This document shows positions 45,282 through 56,870 of a stretch of 64,000 bases of DNA, one piece after another (the stretch's first letter is position 1; every line of letters starts with the position of its first letter). Source of the DNA: Spinacia oleracea (taxonomy: Eukaryota > Streptophyta > Magnoliopsida > Caryophyllales > Amaranthaceae); the NCBI RefSeq assembly GCF_020520425.1, contig NC_079487.1, positions 85,689,141 through 85,753,140 on the forward strand, written 5' to 3'. The notes beneath the pieces are model-generated. The model saw nothing but the letters and a program-made list of their open reading frames with translations, was not told the DNA's origin and did no database searches. The position numbers and the translations under genes were made by a program.

Positions 45282-46655
45282 TGAAGGAAATAATGCCCTT
45301 GGTCCAAGTATGCATTCAATGTTAAGTCTAATAAATGCGGTTCAGTATTAATTAACAAGTTAATAATTCAGTGAGATCAAGTGAGCTGAATGCCTAGCTA
45401 GAGGCCGCTTCAGTTCAAGTGGAATTAATGATATTAATCCACAGCTTACTCTTGACTGAACCCGTAGGGTCACACAAATAGTACGTAAACGGATCAAGTA
45501 TTTAATGGCATTAAATACTCCATCTATGGATATTCGGAATCGACGGATCTTGGTTTCAGTGGGAGCTGAGATCGTCACAGGCAAGAAATGAATACCCCGG
45601 AAACGATGATATTGCCGAAAACGGAAATATGGATCGTATCGGAAATATAAATATTATCCAAGTCGTAGATGTTGCCGGAAACGGAAACATGGTACGTATC
45701 GGAAAATATTATCGGAAATGGAAATATTGCCGGAATCGGAAATATTGCCGGAAACGGAAATATTGTCAGAATCGGAAATATTATCGGAATCGGAAAATAA
45801 TTCCGGAAACGGAAATATTAAATATTTGTTCGAAACGGAAATTGATTCCGGAATCGGAAATATTAAATATTGTTCGTATCGGAAATGAATTCCGGAACCG
45901 GGAATTTAATCGGAAGCGTATCGTACGAATAAACATCGGACGAGCTTGCTAGACGCAAGGCCTAGCACGAAGCTAGGCCCAACGCCTAGCAAAGCCCGCG
46001 CGCGACCAAAGCAAGCAAAGCCCAAACGCGAGAGCAAGGCCAGCAGGCGCGCGCCCCTCGTGGGCTGCGAGCACTTGCTGGGCCTGGGCTCAGCGCGCGC
46101 GCACGCAAGGCGCCCCTCGTGGGCTGCTGCGCCTGCGTGTGTGTTTGTGCTTGCGTACGAAACCTTGATCGGTTAGGATTCGTATAAGATTGATTCCTAA
46201 GTCTACTAGATAAATTAAGTGATTGAATTTTAGATTAATTCAGATTCACTAAATCGTTTCTTAGTAGGATTCTAATATCCGATACCCATGCCCTATAAAT
46301 AGGTGATCAATGCTCACAATTTATATCGAGTATTCAAGTATTCAAAGTGATTTTTGAGAGCAAAAATTCAGTCACACAATTGCCTATAAGTGCCGAAAAT
46401 TCTAAGTACCTTAAGGGCGATCCTAGTTGGTCAAGCTTAAGGCGGATCCGGACGTGCTGTGGACTATCTACGGAGGGACGACACTTGGAGTCCTAAAGGC
46501 TTGTTCTTGTTCGGTTCGGGCGCAGCTAGGGAAGGCACGCAACAAAGAGTATGCATCTAAACTATGCTAAATGATTATGTGTAAATAATATGCTTTCCTG
46601 GCTTTATGGTTTTTCCGCATGATTTATGAATTGTCATATGTATCATAACCTAACA
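45282..46655 (+). mobile_element. Copia 3' LTR
   Basis: 1,374 bp, same length as the 5' LTR. TATA-like TATAAATA at 46294. Differences from the 5' LTR include three between positions 45598 and 45620. Confidence 0.95.
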
Positions 46656-46777
46656 GGGGTATCATTATTATTTTTTGCATTGGGGTACTTCATCACGCCT
46701 TACTTCGTTCGATGCGAGGATTCATAGATGTTTCTTTTTTGTTTTTATGTCTGGGCAAAATTTAGCAAGCAGAGAGA

Positions 46778-46850
46778 TTCAGCGCCCAGGCTGGGGCGTT
46801 AAAGATATCGGCGCCCAGCTCTGGGCGTTGAAAATGCTTTCTGGGCAGAT
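46778..46850. repeat. GCGCCCAG double-hairpin module
   Basis: TTCAGCGCCCAGGCTGGGGC, then ATCGGCGCCCAGCTCTGGGC, then GTTGAAAATGCTTTCTGGGC. Confidence 0.8.
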
Positions 46851-48744
46851 TTTGACAGTTTTTTTTATCCTTGACTTTCGCTTTTTCTTTGGAACGACGT
46901 AGACTATGTAACGGGCGCTTATAGGGCGAGCGTTATGTGCAGTAATTTGATCGGAGTTTTGGTGACTCGCGATTTTCAATTACCCTTGTTAGTGGGGTGA
47001 CTTTATATCTTCTAAGTAAACGTGCTTAGAATTTGGGAGGGGTTGTAGCCATTCTAAGGTTCGTTTTACACGATTGACCTTAGGATTGTGCCCCTATGAC
47101 GTGTGTATAGCATTAGCGTCGAGAATTTGCGATAAAATCGTCATTTCGAGCATTTTTGGAGTGTTTTTCTCAAGCGTCCAAATGTAGCTACGGGATTGGC
47201 TTGGTGCTACAATGCTTTGCATACGTTTTTATGCATTCATGGTGACATGGATCAAGAATAGTTTGAACCAGACTCGTTTCGTGCGAGGTACGTTCGAGTA
47301 GTGATTTGCTACTTCTCTTGTAAATGTCGTATTGTGCGACATTGCCATGGTCAAGGTAGTCACATGTTGAAGTGTGCCTTGACCAAAAGCTAGGTGCCTT
47401 TCTTTACCCATAATCATATTTAGAAATCTTTTTGACTCACTTGCAACATCGAGATAAACGCATACTTAGCTTAAACCAAGGACACATTATTATGTTCGAA
47501 GAAGTTTTTGAAAATTATTTGAAATCCGAGTCCTACTGTGTACAATCCGAGGTGTCCTAAGTAGGTTGACTTATAGAAGGGTTCGTACAGGATTACATGA
47601 GTGAATCAAAATACTGTTACGATTTTTGGAATGTTGTCTAAGGATTTGCTGGAAGCCAGGGTGCAGGCGTCAAGATATACTTGTGCCCGTTTGGCATATG
47701 CTTTAGGCTTTTAGGGCCATCTTTTCCAGAATTGCGGGAATATAAACCGTTTTCAAATTGACTTAGATTTACTTGGTGTATGTCTGCACAAAAGGTCAAG
47801 GTATACTTAGTTCTTTCCCTAGCTCTTTCATTTCAATTTTTAGCCCCCAGTTGTTGTTATGTCTTCCCATTAATGATGCTTTCGGATTTCGATTTTAGAT
47901 GCCCATGTCATATGTCTGAGTAGGGTGAGCCTTGGTTAAGTGCCAAGTCCTATTGACAATGTCTGATTTTTTTTTCAAAGGGGATTCACAAGCATTTGAA
48001 TTACCATGAACGGGTGCCCTGAGTTCGAAGGAACGATGGGGCGATGCCGTAGAACAATCCTCTTTATTGCAAGCTTACTGCCTTTACTACTTGTTGGCGA
48101 TTATGACTGTGTCTAGTGGTGAAAGAAGGTCTTTAAGTGAGTTAGTTTGCTTTAGGGAGGGTCAAGTCGAGTACTTTAGAGGTCATGGACGCTCGCGCTA
48201 GCCCCCATTCAATTGAGGCAAAACGATCTTTTGGGTATTGGCTAAGTGCCTAGGAGTGTGAGTGCTCCTTCTGGCAAGGGTATGTGCCCTTATTATTTTT
48301 CGATGTGTGCTCATTTTGGCATCTTGATGACTCGGTTTCTTCCTTTAACTTTAACTTTCTTTCGACTTGGATTGCAAGTAATTAAATTTCAATAAGGGAC
48401 TCTATTTTCTTATTCTTGTTATTATATAGGCTTTAACATTTTTGCAAATTGGTTGGACTGAATCATGGATTGCCTATGTATCCGCTTTAAATAGATTTAA
48501 TTTGGAATCAGGTCTTGCGTAGTTCTTAGTCAGAAAATGGTTTCTTAGAATGCCGATTTTAAACAAGTACGTTCGAGTGGAACCGTAATGTTTGAAATAG
48601 GGTGAAATAAGTGTACAAAAATTTTGGAGCGCGCGTATTTTGCGTATTTTATACGATCTTCTACCCCCCAAGTGTTCGTTATTCTTCCGCATGTATATAG
48701 GAAAATATACGAACACTTTTAGGAATTGGGAGTTGGAAGCAAGA

Positions 48745-48813
48745 ACGGCGCCCAGGGCTGGGCGCTATTATTTTCGGCGCCCAGGTCTGGGCGTTGAAAG
48801 CGTGTTCTGGGCT
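48745..48813. repeat. GCGCCCAG double-hairpin module
   Basis: CGGCGCCCAGGGCTGGGCGC, then TTCGGCGCCCAGGTCTGGGC, then TGTTCTGGGCTG. Confidence 0.8.
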
Positions 48814-49042
48814 GCCTTTTTGCGCTGCTCCTTTTCTTTTTGTGCCAAATATTTGCGAATTTTTTTGGTGCGCTAAAGCTTCTTTTCTTTTTTTTTTGCG
48901 CTTTGCAAGTTTTTTTTTATTATTTATATTTTTTCTTTACGTTAAGCGTAGAACGTACTTTTCATTTTTTTTTTCGTGACTCAAGACGGCTTGAAAGACG
49001 GGTCGAATGAGATAGGATAATTTGTATAGGTATTAGTCAAGC

Positions 49043-49386
49043 ATGAGGATCACATCTGCTAGGACTCACAATTTGCAGCCTCAAGCTAGTGTCATGAGTT
49101 TACATCAACCAAGGCCAATGAGTAGCATGGGGATGGCTCAAGGGTATATCAATAGGATGTATCCACACAAGTTATATGGTTATTATGCTAATGGTGATGC
49201 AAGAGCAGGTTTGGGCTTTGGAAATAATGGGTATGACGCACGTGTCAATGGCCGTACGTGGTTTGCAGTTGACGACAAGTTCAGGAACAAGAGTCGAGGT
49301 AATGGTTTCTTGGGTTATGGCAATGAGAACATGGATGGGTTAAATGAGCTGAACAGGGGCCCCAGAGCGAAGGTGTCTAAGAAGAT
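49043..49386 (+). pseudogene. ECT-like: Captured fragment of an ECT (YTH-domain m6A reader) gene
   Basis: The plus-strand frame reads PMSSMGMAQGYINRMYPHKL, LGFGNNGYDARVNGRTWFAV and DDKF. It continues NGFLGYGNENMDGLNELNRG then PRAKVSK. This is the Gly/Tyr/Asn-rich region that precedes the YTH domain in plant ECT proteins, cytoplasmic readers of N6-methyladenosine in mRNA. Homology stops at about 49386; the following 24 codons are not ECT-like. The YTH domain itself is absent. The fragment lies inside the Tat-like element, in antisense orientation to its transcription, and looks like transduplicated host sequence. The frame is still open. Confidence 0.8.
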
Positions 49387-49459
49387 AAGGATTGGAAAGG
49401 GTAGACATCGTAGAACTTTATGTAGTTTTTGTGGCATGATTTGGATCGGTTGACTCAAT

Positions 49460-51841
49460 TCTTTTCCTTCATTTACTTGGGTAAATTCCGCACTTTGTGA
49501 AGTACGGGCTAAGTATTTCATGGCTCGCTCTTTTCGCTCTCCCTTTTCTCTTTCTCCTTTCCACGCTTTCCTTTTCTCTCTCTTTTCTCTTTTCCATTTT
49601 TGCTTGGGATTTCTCCCCCTTCTTATTTGGGCTAAAAGGTAGATGGTTGTGGTCTTTGAGTCACGAGGCGAGACTGAATGAGTCTCGTTTGGTAGGCCTA
49701 TAGTGGACCCTTAATTTTATTAGACCTAGGGTGGACCTTTTAAATTGTCTGACTTTGCAAGCGTATTTAGTCGTTTCTTAAAATGTGCAAATAGCGTAGA
49801 TTCAAAATGTTGATTTTACTTTAGTGAAATTTAACGAAAGAATTACATCGAAAATAATTTTTTGTTTCTTTTCAGATTCCGGTTTACGGGATTTAATTGG
49901 AAGTTGTGATTCAGGCTCGAACTTTCATTAATTTTTCTGATTGTAACCCGTGTAGGAATACAGGGAGGTGGCCTAGACTCAAAATAATGACGTGGCGTAA
50001 GCCTATAATACTTTACCAAGCGATTTTCAGACTTAGGCTAATTGGACCATAACTTTCGTTGGTTGACACTTTAGATTTTAGCCCTTGGGTGTTCATTTGT
50101 CATGCGCCATTTTGCTTAATGTTGGCAAGGTAGTTAGTTGGGGAGATCGGATTTTTATTTTTGCAAGACTAGAATCATTAGTGCGGCTTCTCTCTTAGTG
50201 TGTATTGCTTTACCCCAATGGTAGCCTTATGGCATGCCGATTTGGGTATTTTCATGGTTCGTCATATTGCATTCATGGAAAATCTTTTAGTCCGTACTTA
50301 GGAGTACTTCAAGGAGCGAGTGGCTCGAGAGGACTATGATAGTCGTGACCCAATGTGATCATAAGCCTTGAGGCCATTAATTTTTTTTTGCCAATGGTGT
50401 TGACACCTTAGACTCACTTTGGGGGTTGTGCGACTATGGAGGAATGATTTTCAGAATGTGACTGTTTCTATTTTGCAAATACTTGAATTACATAATATAT
50501 TCTTTTTATTGGTGAGAGAGAGTATTGAGGCCGTAGATTCTTAGCAAGGGATGACAGTTACATATGGGTGCTTATTGATTTCTTTTAAATGTTAGGCAGG
50601 GAGACTCAATATGGTTTAACCTTTTAACTTCCAGAACGACACCAAGCATTAGGACCGATTCTATGTATAATACAACTAAGACTTAGGATTTGGGTTGTAC
50701 TTTGGCATAGCCTAGTCTAGACTCGGATTTATTTATTTTTTATTTGAACATTATTTTTTCCTTGAAAACTTTATTCGAACATCATTTTTTGAATACTTTG
50801 CCCATGTGACATTCAAAGTTATTTTAATTAGCATGCTCGGTTTTGGTGCCGAACATTGTCGTCATAGGAAGCCTGATGACGACACAAGGAGTTGTTTATT
50901 TTTATAAGTCGTTTTTAGAATCGAGTGCCTTTTTTCATACGTCCTCGTAGAAAATTTGCGAATTTTTTACTGCTACGTATTTTTTTATGCGCGGGCACCG
51001 AGGCTGCTGTGCCTGACCAAGAGGCCAGGCAGCAACTTCAGCGCCCAGCGGTGGGCGTGAAAATTATTGGCGCCCAGCCAGGGGCGCTGAAAATGCGTCC
51101 CTGACTGGTACTCGTTTTCTGTTCGCGTATATTTTTTGTTTATGCGACTTAATTTTGCGTGCTTGCCTAATAACATCCTTTACGCGTTGTGCAGCGTTGT
51201 GGGATTCGTTACGGGCCATCCTGAGCGTCGCTTATTTTTGTGGCGATCGCTCGGGGTTGCGGAACACGTATTTTGGTATAACTCTTTGGCCAATTGGTGT
51301 TTAAGAATGTTTGGGCAACTTTTACGGTCGTTGGTTTTCTAGCATTATTTGTCACACACAATCACATAATTCGCTTCACATAACTAACATTACACCATGA
51401 GGCAAAATAATAATATGTCATGTAGTTTTATGATAGGCTTCTATGGGTAGTATTTGCGCCGGCTTGGTACCGCTTCTATCGCAGATCCAACACATGCCCC
51501 GGTCGAGGTAGTGCATTCAACAGACGAATTTCGCCCAAGAGGCCAATCACGATGTAAGCCAAGGGGGCATGCACTAATGAGAGGGACCTAGTGGGCGAGC
51601 AACTGGGTTTGGGACGGGTGTACTACTAGCGAAAGTGCCGAGTGGACAACATTCGAAGCGCATGCACCCCCCGGTTGGCGATGGGCATCCTTAGTCCAAA
51701 CTCCCTGAGGGAGCCAAGATTCGTTATGCGGTTCTGCCCGTTCACATTAATATGCTGATTTTCAGGTCGTCCCAACTTGATGGGGAAATAAACGCGGGAA
51801 ATAAACTTGATTACCTACACGCACGAGTATTTCCTTCACTA
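49460..51841. other. Noncoding Tat-like interior, 5' side
   Basis: A pyrimidine-rich stretch lies at 49530-49620 and a double hairpin module at 51037-51101. There is no gag frame where one would be expected. Confidence 0.6.
51037..51101. repeat. GCGCCCAG double-hairpin module
   Basis: TTCAGCGCCCAGCGGTGGGC, then TTGGCGCCCAGCCAGGGGCG, then CTGAAAATG. Confidence 0.75.
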
Positions 51842-51859
51842 TCCCCAGTGGAATCGCCA
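51842..51859 (-). other. Primer-binding site of Tat-like element
   Basis: TGGCGATTCCACTGGGGA on the minus strand, one base after the LTR end. It resembles primer sites of Tat/Ogre-type gypsy elements. Confidence 0.75.
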
Positions 51860-51860
51860 C

Positions 51861-53319
51861 TGTGAGGGGGTCGAAAAAGCACGAGGCTAATGCGTGACCT
51901 CGTCCCTCGTGGGTGTGACGCTTCTTTTTGTCAAATCAAGTGTAATTGGATTTCCTGTGAGTTTACACCCAATTGACTAGTAATATAGGAGTCGCCATTC
52001 AGTTTTTAACGACAATGAGAAAAACTGACAAAACCCGATTATCGTGACATAAAGGGAGTGCAATTATGTTTGACCACGATGGCCGTAGGTTCCCTTGTGA
52101 TCCCTGGTGTGGGAATCTCTCAACGTACACCCGCAGGGTAGAGATTGAGGGTTCGGGGGACTGTAACTATCGAGAGGAGTACTCGTTCGTCGATAACTCC
52201 GGAGGCAGGATATCCTTACTAGCTCAGTATAAATAATTGAAGGGACATGCGTTAACTATTAAACTAATCTGAGTTGATTTTAGCAATATGCAACATATAA
52301 TACTAGATCGATCGCGATTATCTTATTTAGATTGTTTTAAGGGACCTAGCATGATAGTTTAATTTCCCAAAATATTATCTTTATTAGGCGTGATAGAACA
52401 ATCAGATTTAATAGTTTAACAATTTATAAAAGGGCGAGGAAAGCAATTAAATCATGCGAAGGGACACATTACGACGCACCCTTGAGAGGTGCGTCACGGT
52501 TCTCAGAAAACTAACCACTTTGGCTTTGCTATTTCTCATTTTATTTAACGAATCTCAAGTTTCCAGGCTTAATTCTTCAGCTACAAGGGACAGGATACGT
52601 TCTATTCGATTTTTGGATCGATTGCGACAGAACGCGTGATCAATTTCGCAGCGTGAGGCTTAGGCTTAGGGGTTGGAGTCAATACTCAGATTATGAATTG
52701 TGTGTGTTTTTCACGTCGAACTTGGGGCTATATTTATAGAAAAGAGTTTGTGGAAAGATAGAATTTTAGAGCTCTAATCCACGAAGAATTAGGAAAGAAC
52801 ATGTCCCAGGTAATTTCAGCGCCCAGAGCCAGGCGTTGAAAATAGGGTCTGGGCTGTTTTCTTCGTCAGATTCGGAATCTTAGAATCCGGAGTGTTTGAG
52901 ACTTAATCGAGTCTTTTTGTGCGTATTAACTTTATGACGGAATGCGTCTGGGCCCGTTACGAACTCTAGGCTCGTTAGGATTTTAATTAATACGTAACTC
53001 TTATTTTCGAATCATATTAGGAATAGGATTCCTCTCGCAATATCTATCTCATTTAGGATTTATGTTGGAGTGCAACACCTAATTCTGACATGTTTCTATC
53101 TTTTATGACTTGCCACTTTTAACAACTACCTATTACGGCAGTTACTATTTTTAGCAAATTTCCATAAATAGCAGGTTTCTATAAATAGCAGGTTTCGGGT
53201 GAAATGAAAAGGGTGATTGAGATTTGTTATTTTATAGGAGATGCGTTGCCAAGTGGAGATTTATGTTCTCATCATCAAACCTTCCCTTTCAGGAATGGGG
53301 ACAAAAGTAGGTGTCTACA
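51861..53319 (-). mobile_element. 5' LTR (minus) of Tat-like element
   Basis: 1,459 bp, homologous to 32038-33577 and 60972-62446. It differs from its partner at some tens of positions (a few percent), so it is older than the copia inside it. The single-form hairpin module is at 52814-52856. Confidence 0.9.
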
Positions 53320-53324
53320 GCGGG

Positions 53325-53923
53325 CTGCGAGCAAGGCAGCGAGCTCGTGTTGGCTGCGAAGCCTGCGATGGGCTTCTCGTGCGCGCGGGGGCATGGCCTG
53401 CTAGCTTGTGGGCCATGCTCGTCTGCGTGTTGGAGTTTGTGCATGCATCGAATCCTTAAGAGATTAGGATTAGATTAATTTTCTGAATTACTAGTTTTAA
53501 GGAAACTCTAATTCTAATAGAGTTAGAATTCTTGAGTCCTAGTAGACTTCCAATTCCATATTCCTACTCTATAAATATGTGATGGCATTCACAAAGTTCT
53601 AACAACATAATTTTCAATCATACATCTAGTTTTAAGGATTAAAACTAAGTATAATATTTGCCATAATATTCGAACATATTCATAGAACCTTAGGTGAAAT
53701 TCTAGTTAATTAAATCTAAGGCGGATCCGAACGTGTTGTGGACTATCTACGGAGGGACGACATTTGGAGTCCTAGACTTGTTCTTGTTAGGTTCGGGCGC
53801 AGCTAGGGAGGGCACGCTACAAAGTGTATGTATGCTAATTGTTATGTGGCAATTAATTTGGATTCCTGGCTTTATGGTTTTTCTGCATGATTTATATTCA
53901 TTTATATGTATCATAACATAACA
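53325..53923 (+). mobile_element. Truncated copia LTR, right part
   Basis: Continues 31444-32037 after the Tat-like insertion. It includes CTATAAATATG (TATA-like, near 53570), the conserved GGACTATCTACGGAGGGACG block, and ends ATAACATAACA. No primer site follows, so it is a truncated 3' or solo LTR. Confidence 0.85.
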
Positions 53924-55196
53924 AAATGATCTTCCAAACTCCCTTTACAAGTTTCAAGTTTCATTTATGCTTTGTTTTCAAAAGATATGATTAGTAAGTT
54001 GAGGCTTCCATTCTTGAAAGTGTTCCTTACAACAATCATCATTCAAATCTTCAAAAAGCTTCAACTTTATGGAAGTTCAAGGATGTTTGGGAAAGTGCAA
54101 ACTCTTTTCCAAACTAGAACACATGCACATCCAAATTTGGATGTTCATGTGTTCTAGTTTACCTTTTCCAAACTAGAACACATGAACACATGAACACCCT
54201 TTTCCAAATTAGGATGTTCATGTGTTCTAGTTTACATCAAACCTCCTAATTTCAATATTCAAGTTCAAGTTTTATTTCGAGTTCTATTTCGATATTTAAA
54301 ATCAATGATACTTCAAGATGAGCACCTAATCTAAAGTTAAGATTATTAGAGAATTGAATCCATGTCAGGCACACTTATTATTAAGAAGTTGCTTGCCATT
54401 CGGATTTCAAATACAATAGTACTTTTTCAATATCGCACCTCCAGTATCGCAATTTCAATACCGCACTTTCAATACCGCAATTTCAATAACGCACCCTTTA
54501 ATCGCTTTTTCAAGTCGATTTGGTTTTGCACCTAAACGGTGTTGTACGCATTTCAATGATTCCTCTTCTATTTGTGATGATGCTTTACGTGTTTATTTAT
54601 TTTATAACCCAACATGCTAAATACAACAATATACAAAAGGTTACATCACGCTTAACAAAGATAGTTTTTGGACAAACCGGCCTTAGGTTCCTTGAAATAA
54701 CTTTAAAGCAAAGTGACCACGTACAAGTAGCGATTTCAATGTTTCTAAATGCATGATTCAACCAACCTAGTGCCATGATTAGGATTTCGCAAAATAATCC
54801 TTGTCTTGTGTTTGAATGTGTTTTTAAAGCCTACCAAAATAAGCAGTTTGTTCCCGTACCCGAATCTCACACATTCGGTTTCAAGATTCAATGCCTTGCC
54901 CAAAAAGAGTCAACTTTGGTCCTTACAAACGGGACCATTAATATGTTTGGTGGCGACTCCGTCAAGGTTCAATATTTGAAAGTTGTATGGGGTATTTTGC
55001 GCATTTTCTTATATTTTGAGATTTGATTTTCTATATTCAAAATTCAATTACATCATTTGTGTGAACCTAAAATTTGGCTCCCTTTTAGGGGTGGTATTGA
55101 GAAGATCAAGTCAAATTCAAATCTAGTTGATCACACACTTGACAAATTGAACTAGTTAGAGAATTTGGTGAGTCTTAAACAAGATTCATCAAACTC
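53924..55196. other. Degenerate region, possible old LTR-element remains
   Basis: It contains a palindrome (54111-54160), short CAATACCGCA repeats (54420-54495), and TGGCGACTCCGTC near 54951, which resembles a Tat-type primer site. No intact frame is present. Confidence 0.4.
54111..54160. repeat. 50-bp near-perfect palindrome
   Basis: Two 25-bp arms meet without a loop (AAACTAGAACACATGCACAT...ATGTGTTCTAGTTT) with one mismatch. A second, looser copy of the arms follows at 54170-54232. Confidence 0.9.
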
Positions 55197-55197
55197 T

Positions 55198-55234
<37 letters not shown>
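55198..55234. repeat. (AAC)n microsatellite
   Basis: About twelve AAC units at the left edge of duplicated segment copy B. Confidence 0.95.
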
Positions 55235-55242
55235 TAGATTCT

Positions 55243-56322
55243 CAATGGTCATTAATGCATGATGATGAAAAACAAAAGTTTTAATCTTTTTTTTCATTGC
55301 TAAAAAAATTAATGCCATGTTATCTACCACATCAACTGCAACATCATAGGGTTACTAATTCTAAGGGTTAATAGAACATTTTATTTCAACTCCTAAATAG
55401 TTAAGATACATAAGAATTGTAAATACAAGAAAACATGTAACTTACCAAATGTAACCAAACAATACCTAAAAAGTAGCTTTACCCCACAATTAACAACATC
55501 CCCGTTTTTTTTTTGCACGTGAGGGTGTACGAAATTTTATAACTCTCTCCAAAGTTTCAATTTCTTTTTTCCATGTCTGAAAATTTTAAAATTTCATGCC
55601 AAGTTCCACTTTTTCCAACTAATTACAAGGCTGAATTTTAAAGCTCACCACAAAGTTCATAATCTTTCCAATTCATTACAACAGAAGAAGAATAGAGTAC
55701 ATAACATACACTTCACCATTTGACACAACAAATACTTCACCGCGTACATGAACAATAAGAGTACTACAAAAATACGCAAGGGGCCGGGATTTGCTAATGA
55801 GTGGGGAAATTGATGTAGAAGAGCTTCTTCAACTCGAGGAAGAATCTGGCTGTAACTCAGATCTGCATCCAAAGCTTAATGAGTCTGACATTGATTCATT
55901 TTCCAACAGATATTCTAAATAAGACTATAATAGTTAAAAAAAGTTGTAATAACTTGAACTACAGATAAGTATCAAGCACACGTTGTACAAAAAAATTGGA
56001 AACAACAGTTGATTGTGGTGTTTGTAGGACCACAATCCATAAAATCTGCAGATGCTAAGAAACAGATAGTAAGGGGCTCTCTTATTAATGTTAATAGCAA
56101 AAATAATTGGCAAATGTGGCAGAAAATGCAAGGGATTTTGACTTAGAATTACTGATGGGTGTATGTGTTAAGAAATGAACCACGACAATGGCACAATCTG
56201 TGGCCTTATGGATGTCTCATTCAACTGTTTATAAACTTATACAGTGTGGACAGTTAAGGGAACATGTTAACCTTATCAAGCTTTCTCTTAAACATACTCA
56301 CAAACACACAAAGGACTTTAGT
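55243..56322. repeat. Duplicated segment, copy B
   Basis: Paralogous to 3829-5793 plus 8453-8515. It lacks the Harbinger-like MITE and the gypsy-like element and so supplies their empty sites. It ends where copia leader sequence begins. Confidence 0.85.
55797..55922 (+). CDS. Small conserved acidic ORF, copy B (41 aa, unknown)
   Basis: Starts MSGEIDVEELLQLEEES and contains NSDLHPKLNESDIDSFSN, ending in TAA. It is the partner of the frame at 5275-5400, same length, both intact. No family is recognised. Confidence 0.35.
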   Translation: MSGEIDVEELLQLEEESGCNSDLHPKLNESDIDSFSNRYSK

Positions 56323-56870
56323 ACACTTAAAATCTAACCAACATAGTAAGAGCCTTAAGTTCCAAACTTTAAAATTGAGTTAAAAGGTGCCATGCCAAAA
56401 TAACACTTACTTGGATAACATTTACATCAATCTTAGTAATAGTTTTCCGCCTAAGCGAGGTGTTACTTATTGATCCTAAAGGGGTAAGGTATACAAATAA
56501 TTGTGAGTACATGTTAGTTTTGGTGAAACTCAACGATATAAGTAAGGAGTCCTTTTATGTCGTGGCAAATGAGATAGGTTTACCTAATAAGTTCTTAGAC
56601 GTACCTATCAACCAAGAGTAGTTTCTAGACTATTAGCAAAGGCTTTGCTTACCTAAAATATTTTATAATTGAGTCTAAATACATAATGTGCTTAATTCTT
56701 CAATGATTTAAGGATCTTGGAATCATTTATTCACACCTGCTGGAACACATAACTTGAATAAAATGCTTAATAAATGATAAATTATGCATGTATGCTAGAA
56801 TTTAAGTTTATTAAGAGGAACTGTGAATGGTTATTTATTTGTTTATTCTTTTTCAATTGTAGTTTTTACT

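Larger units (their letters stand above)
36167..46655 (+). mobile_element. Complete Ty1/copia retrotransposon, 10,489 bp, TSD GGGGT
   Basis: Two 1,374-bp LTRs (36167-37540, 45282-46655) differ at about nine positions counted by eye (about 0.7%). The GGGGT target duplication is perfect (36162-36166, 46656-46660). The primer-binding site TGGTATCAGAAGCC is at 37542-37555 and a purine-rich tract at 45268-45280. Order is leader (2.9 kb), gag, protease, integrase, reverse transcriptase, RNase H. It lies within the Tat-like element. One in-frame stop and one catalytic substitution make it defective. Confidence 0.97.
46661..49042. other. Noncoding Tat-like interior
   Basis: This is the continuation of the host element after the copia. 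AGCCCCC tracts at 47842 and 48200, double hairpin modules at 46778-46850 and 48745-48813. Nothing protein-like is seen. Confidence 0.6.
32038..53319 (-). mobile_element. Tat-like non-autonomous LTR retrotransposon (LARD), TSD GCGGG, itself interrupted
   Basis: LTRs at 32038-33577 (1,540 bp) and 51861-53319 (1,459 bp) start TGTGAGGGGG and end GTGTCTACA. GCGGG flanks both ends (32033-32037, 53320-53324). On the minus strand TGGCGATTCCACTGGGGA (51859-51842) follows the 5' LTR as primer site. GTGGGGGCTAAC abuts the 3' LTR as polypurine tract (33578-33590). Without the inserted copia it is about 10.8 kb. The interior has tandem repeats near the 3' end, typical of Tat-group 3' untranslated regions, but no gag-pol frame. 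It carries a captured ECT gene fragment. Confidence 0.9.

Noticed and set aside
54520..55026. Two membrane- or MADS-like small frames
   Set aside because: They have low-complexity composition, no recognisable domain, and lie in degenerate repeat-like sequence with a primer-site-like motif.
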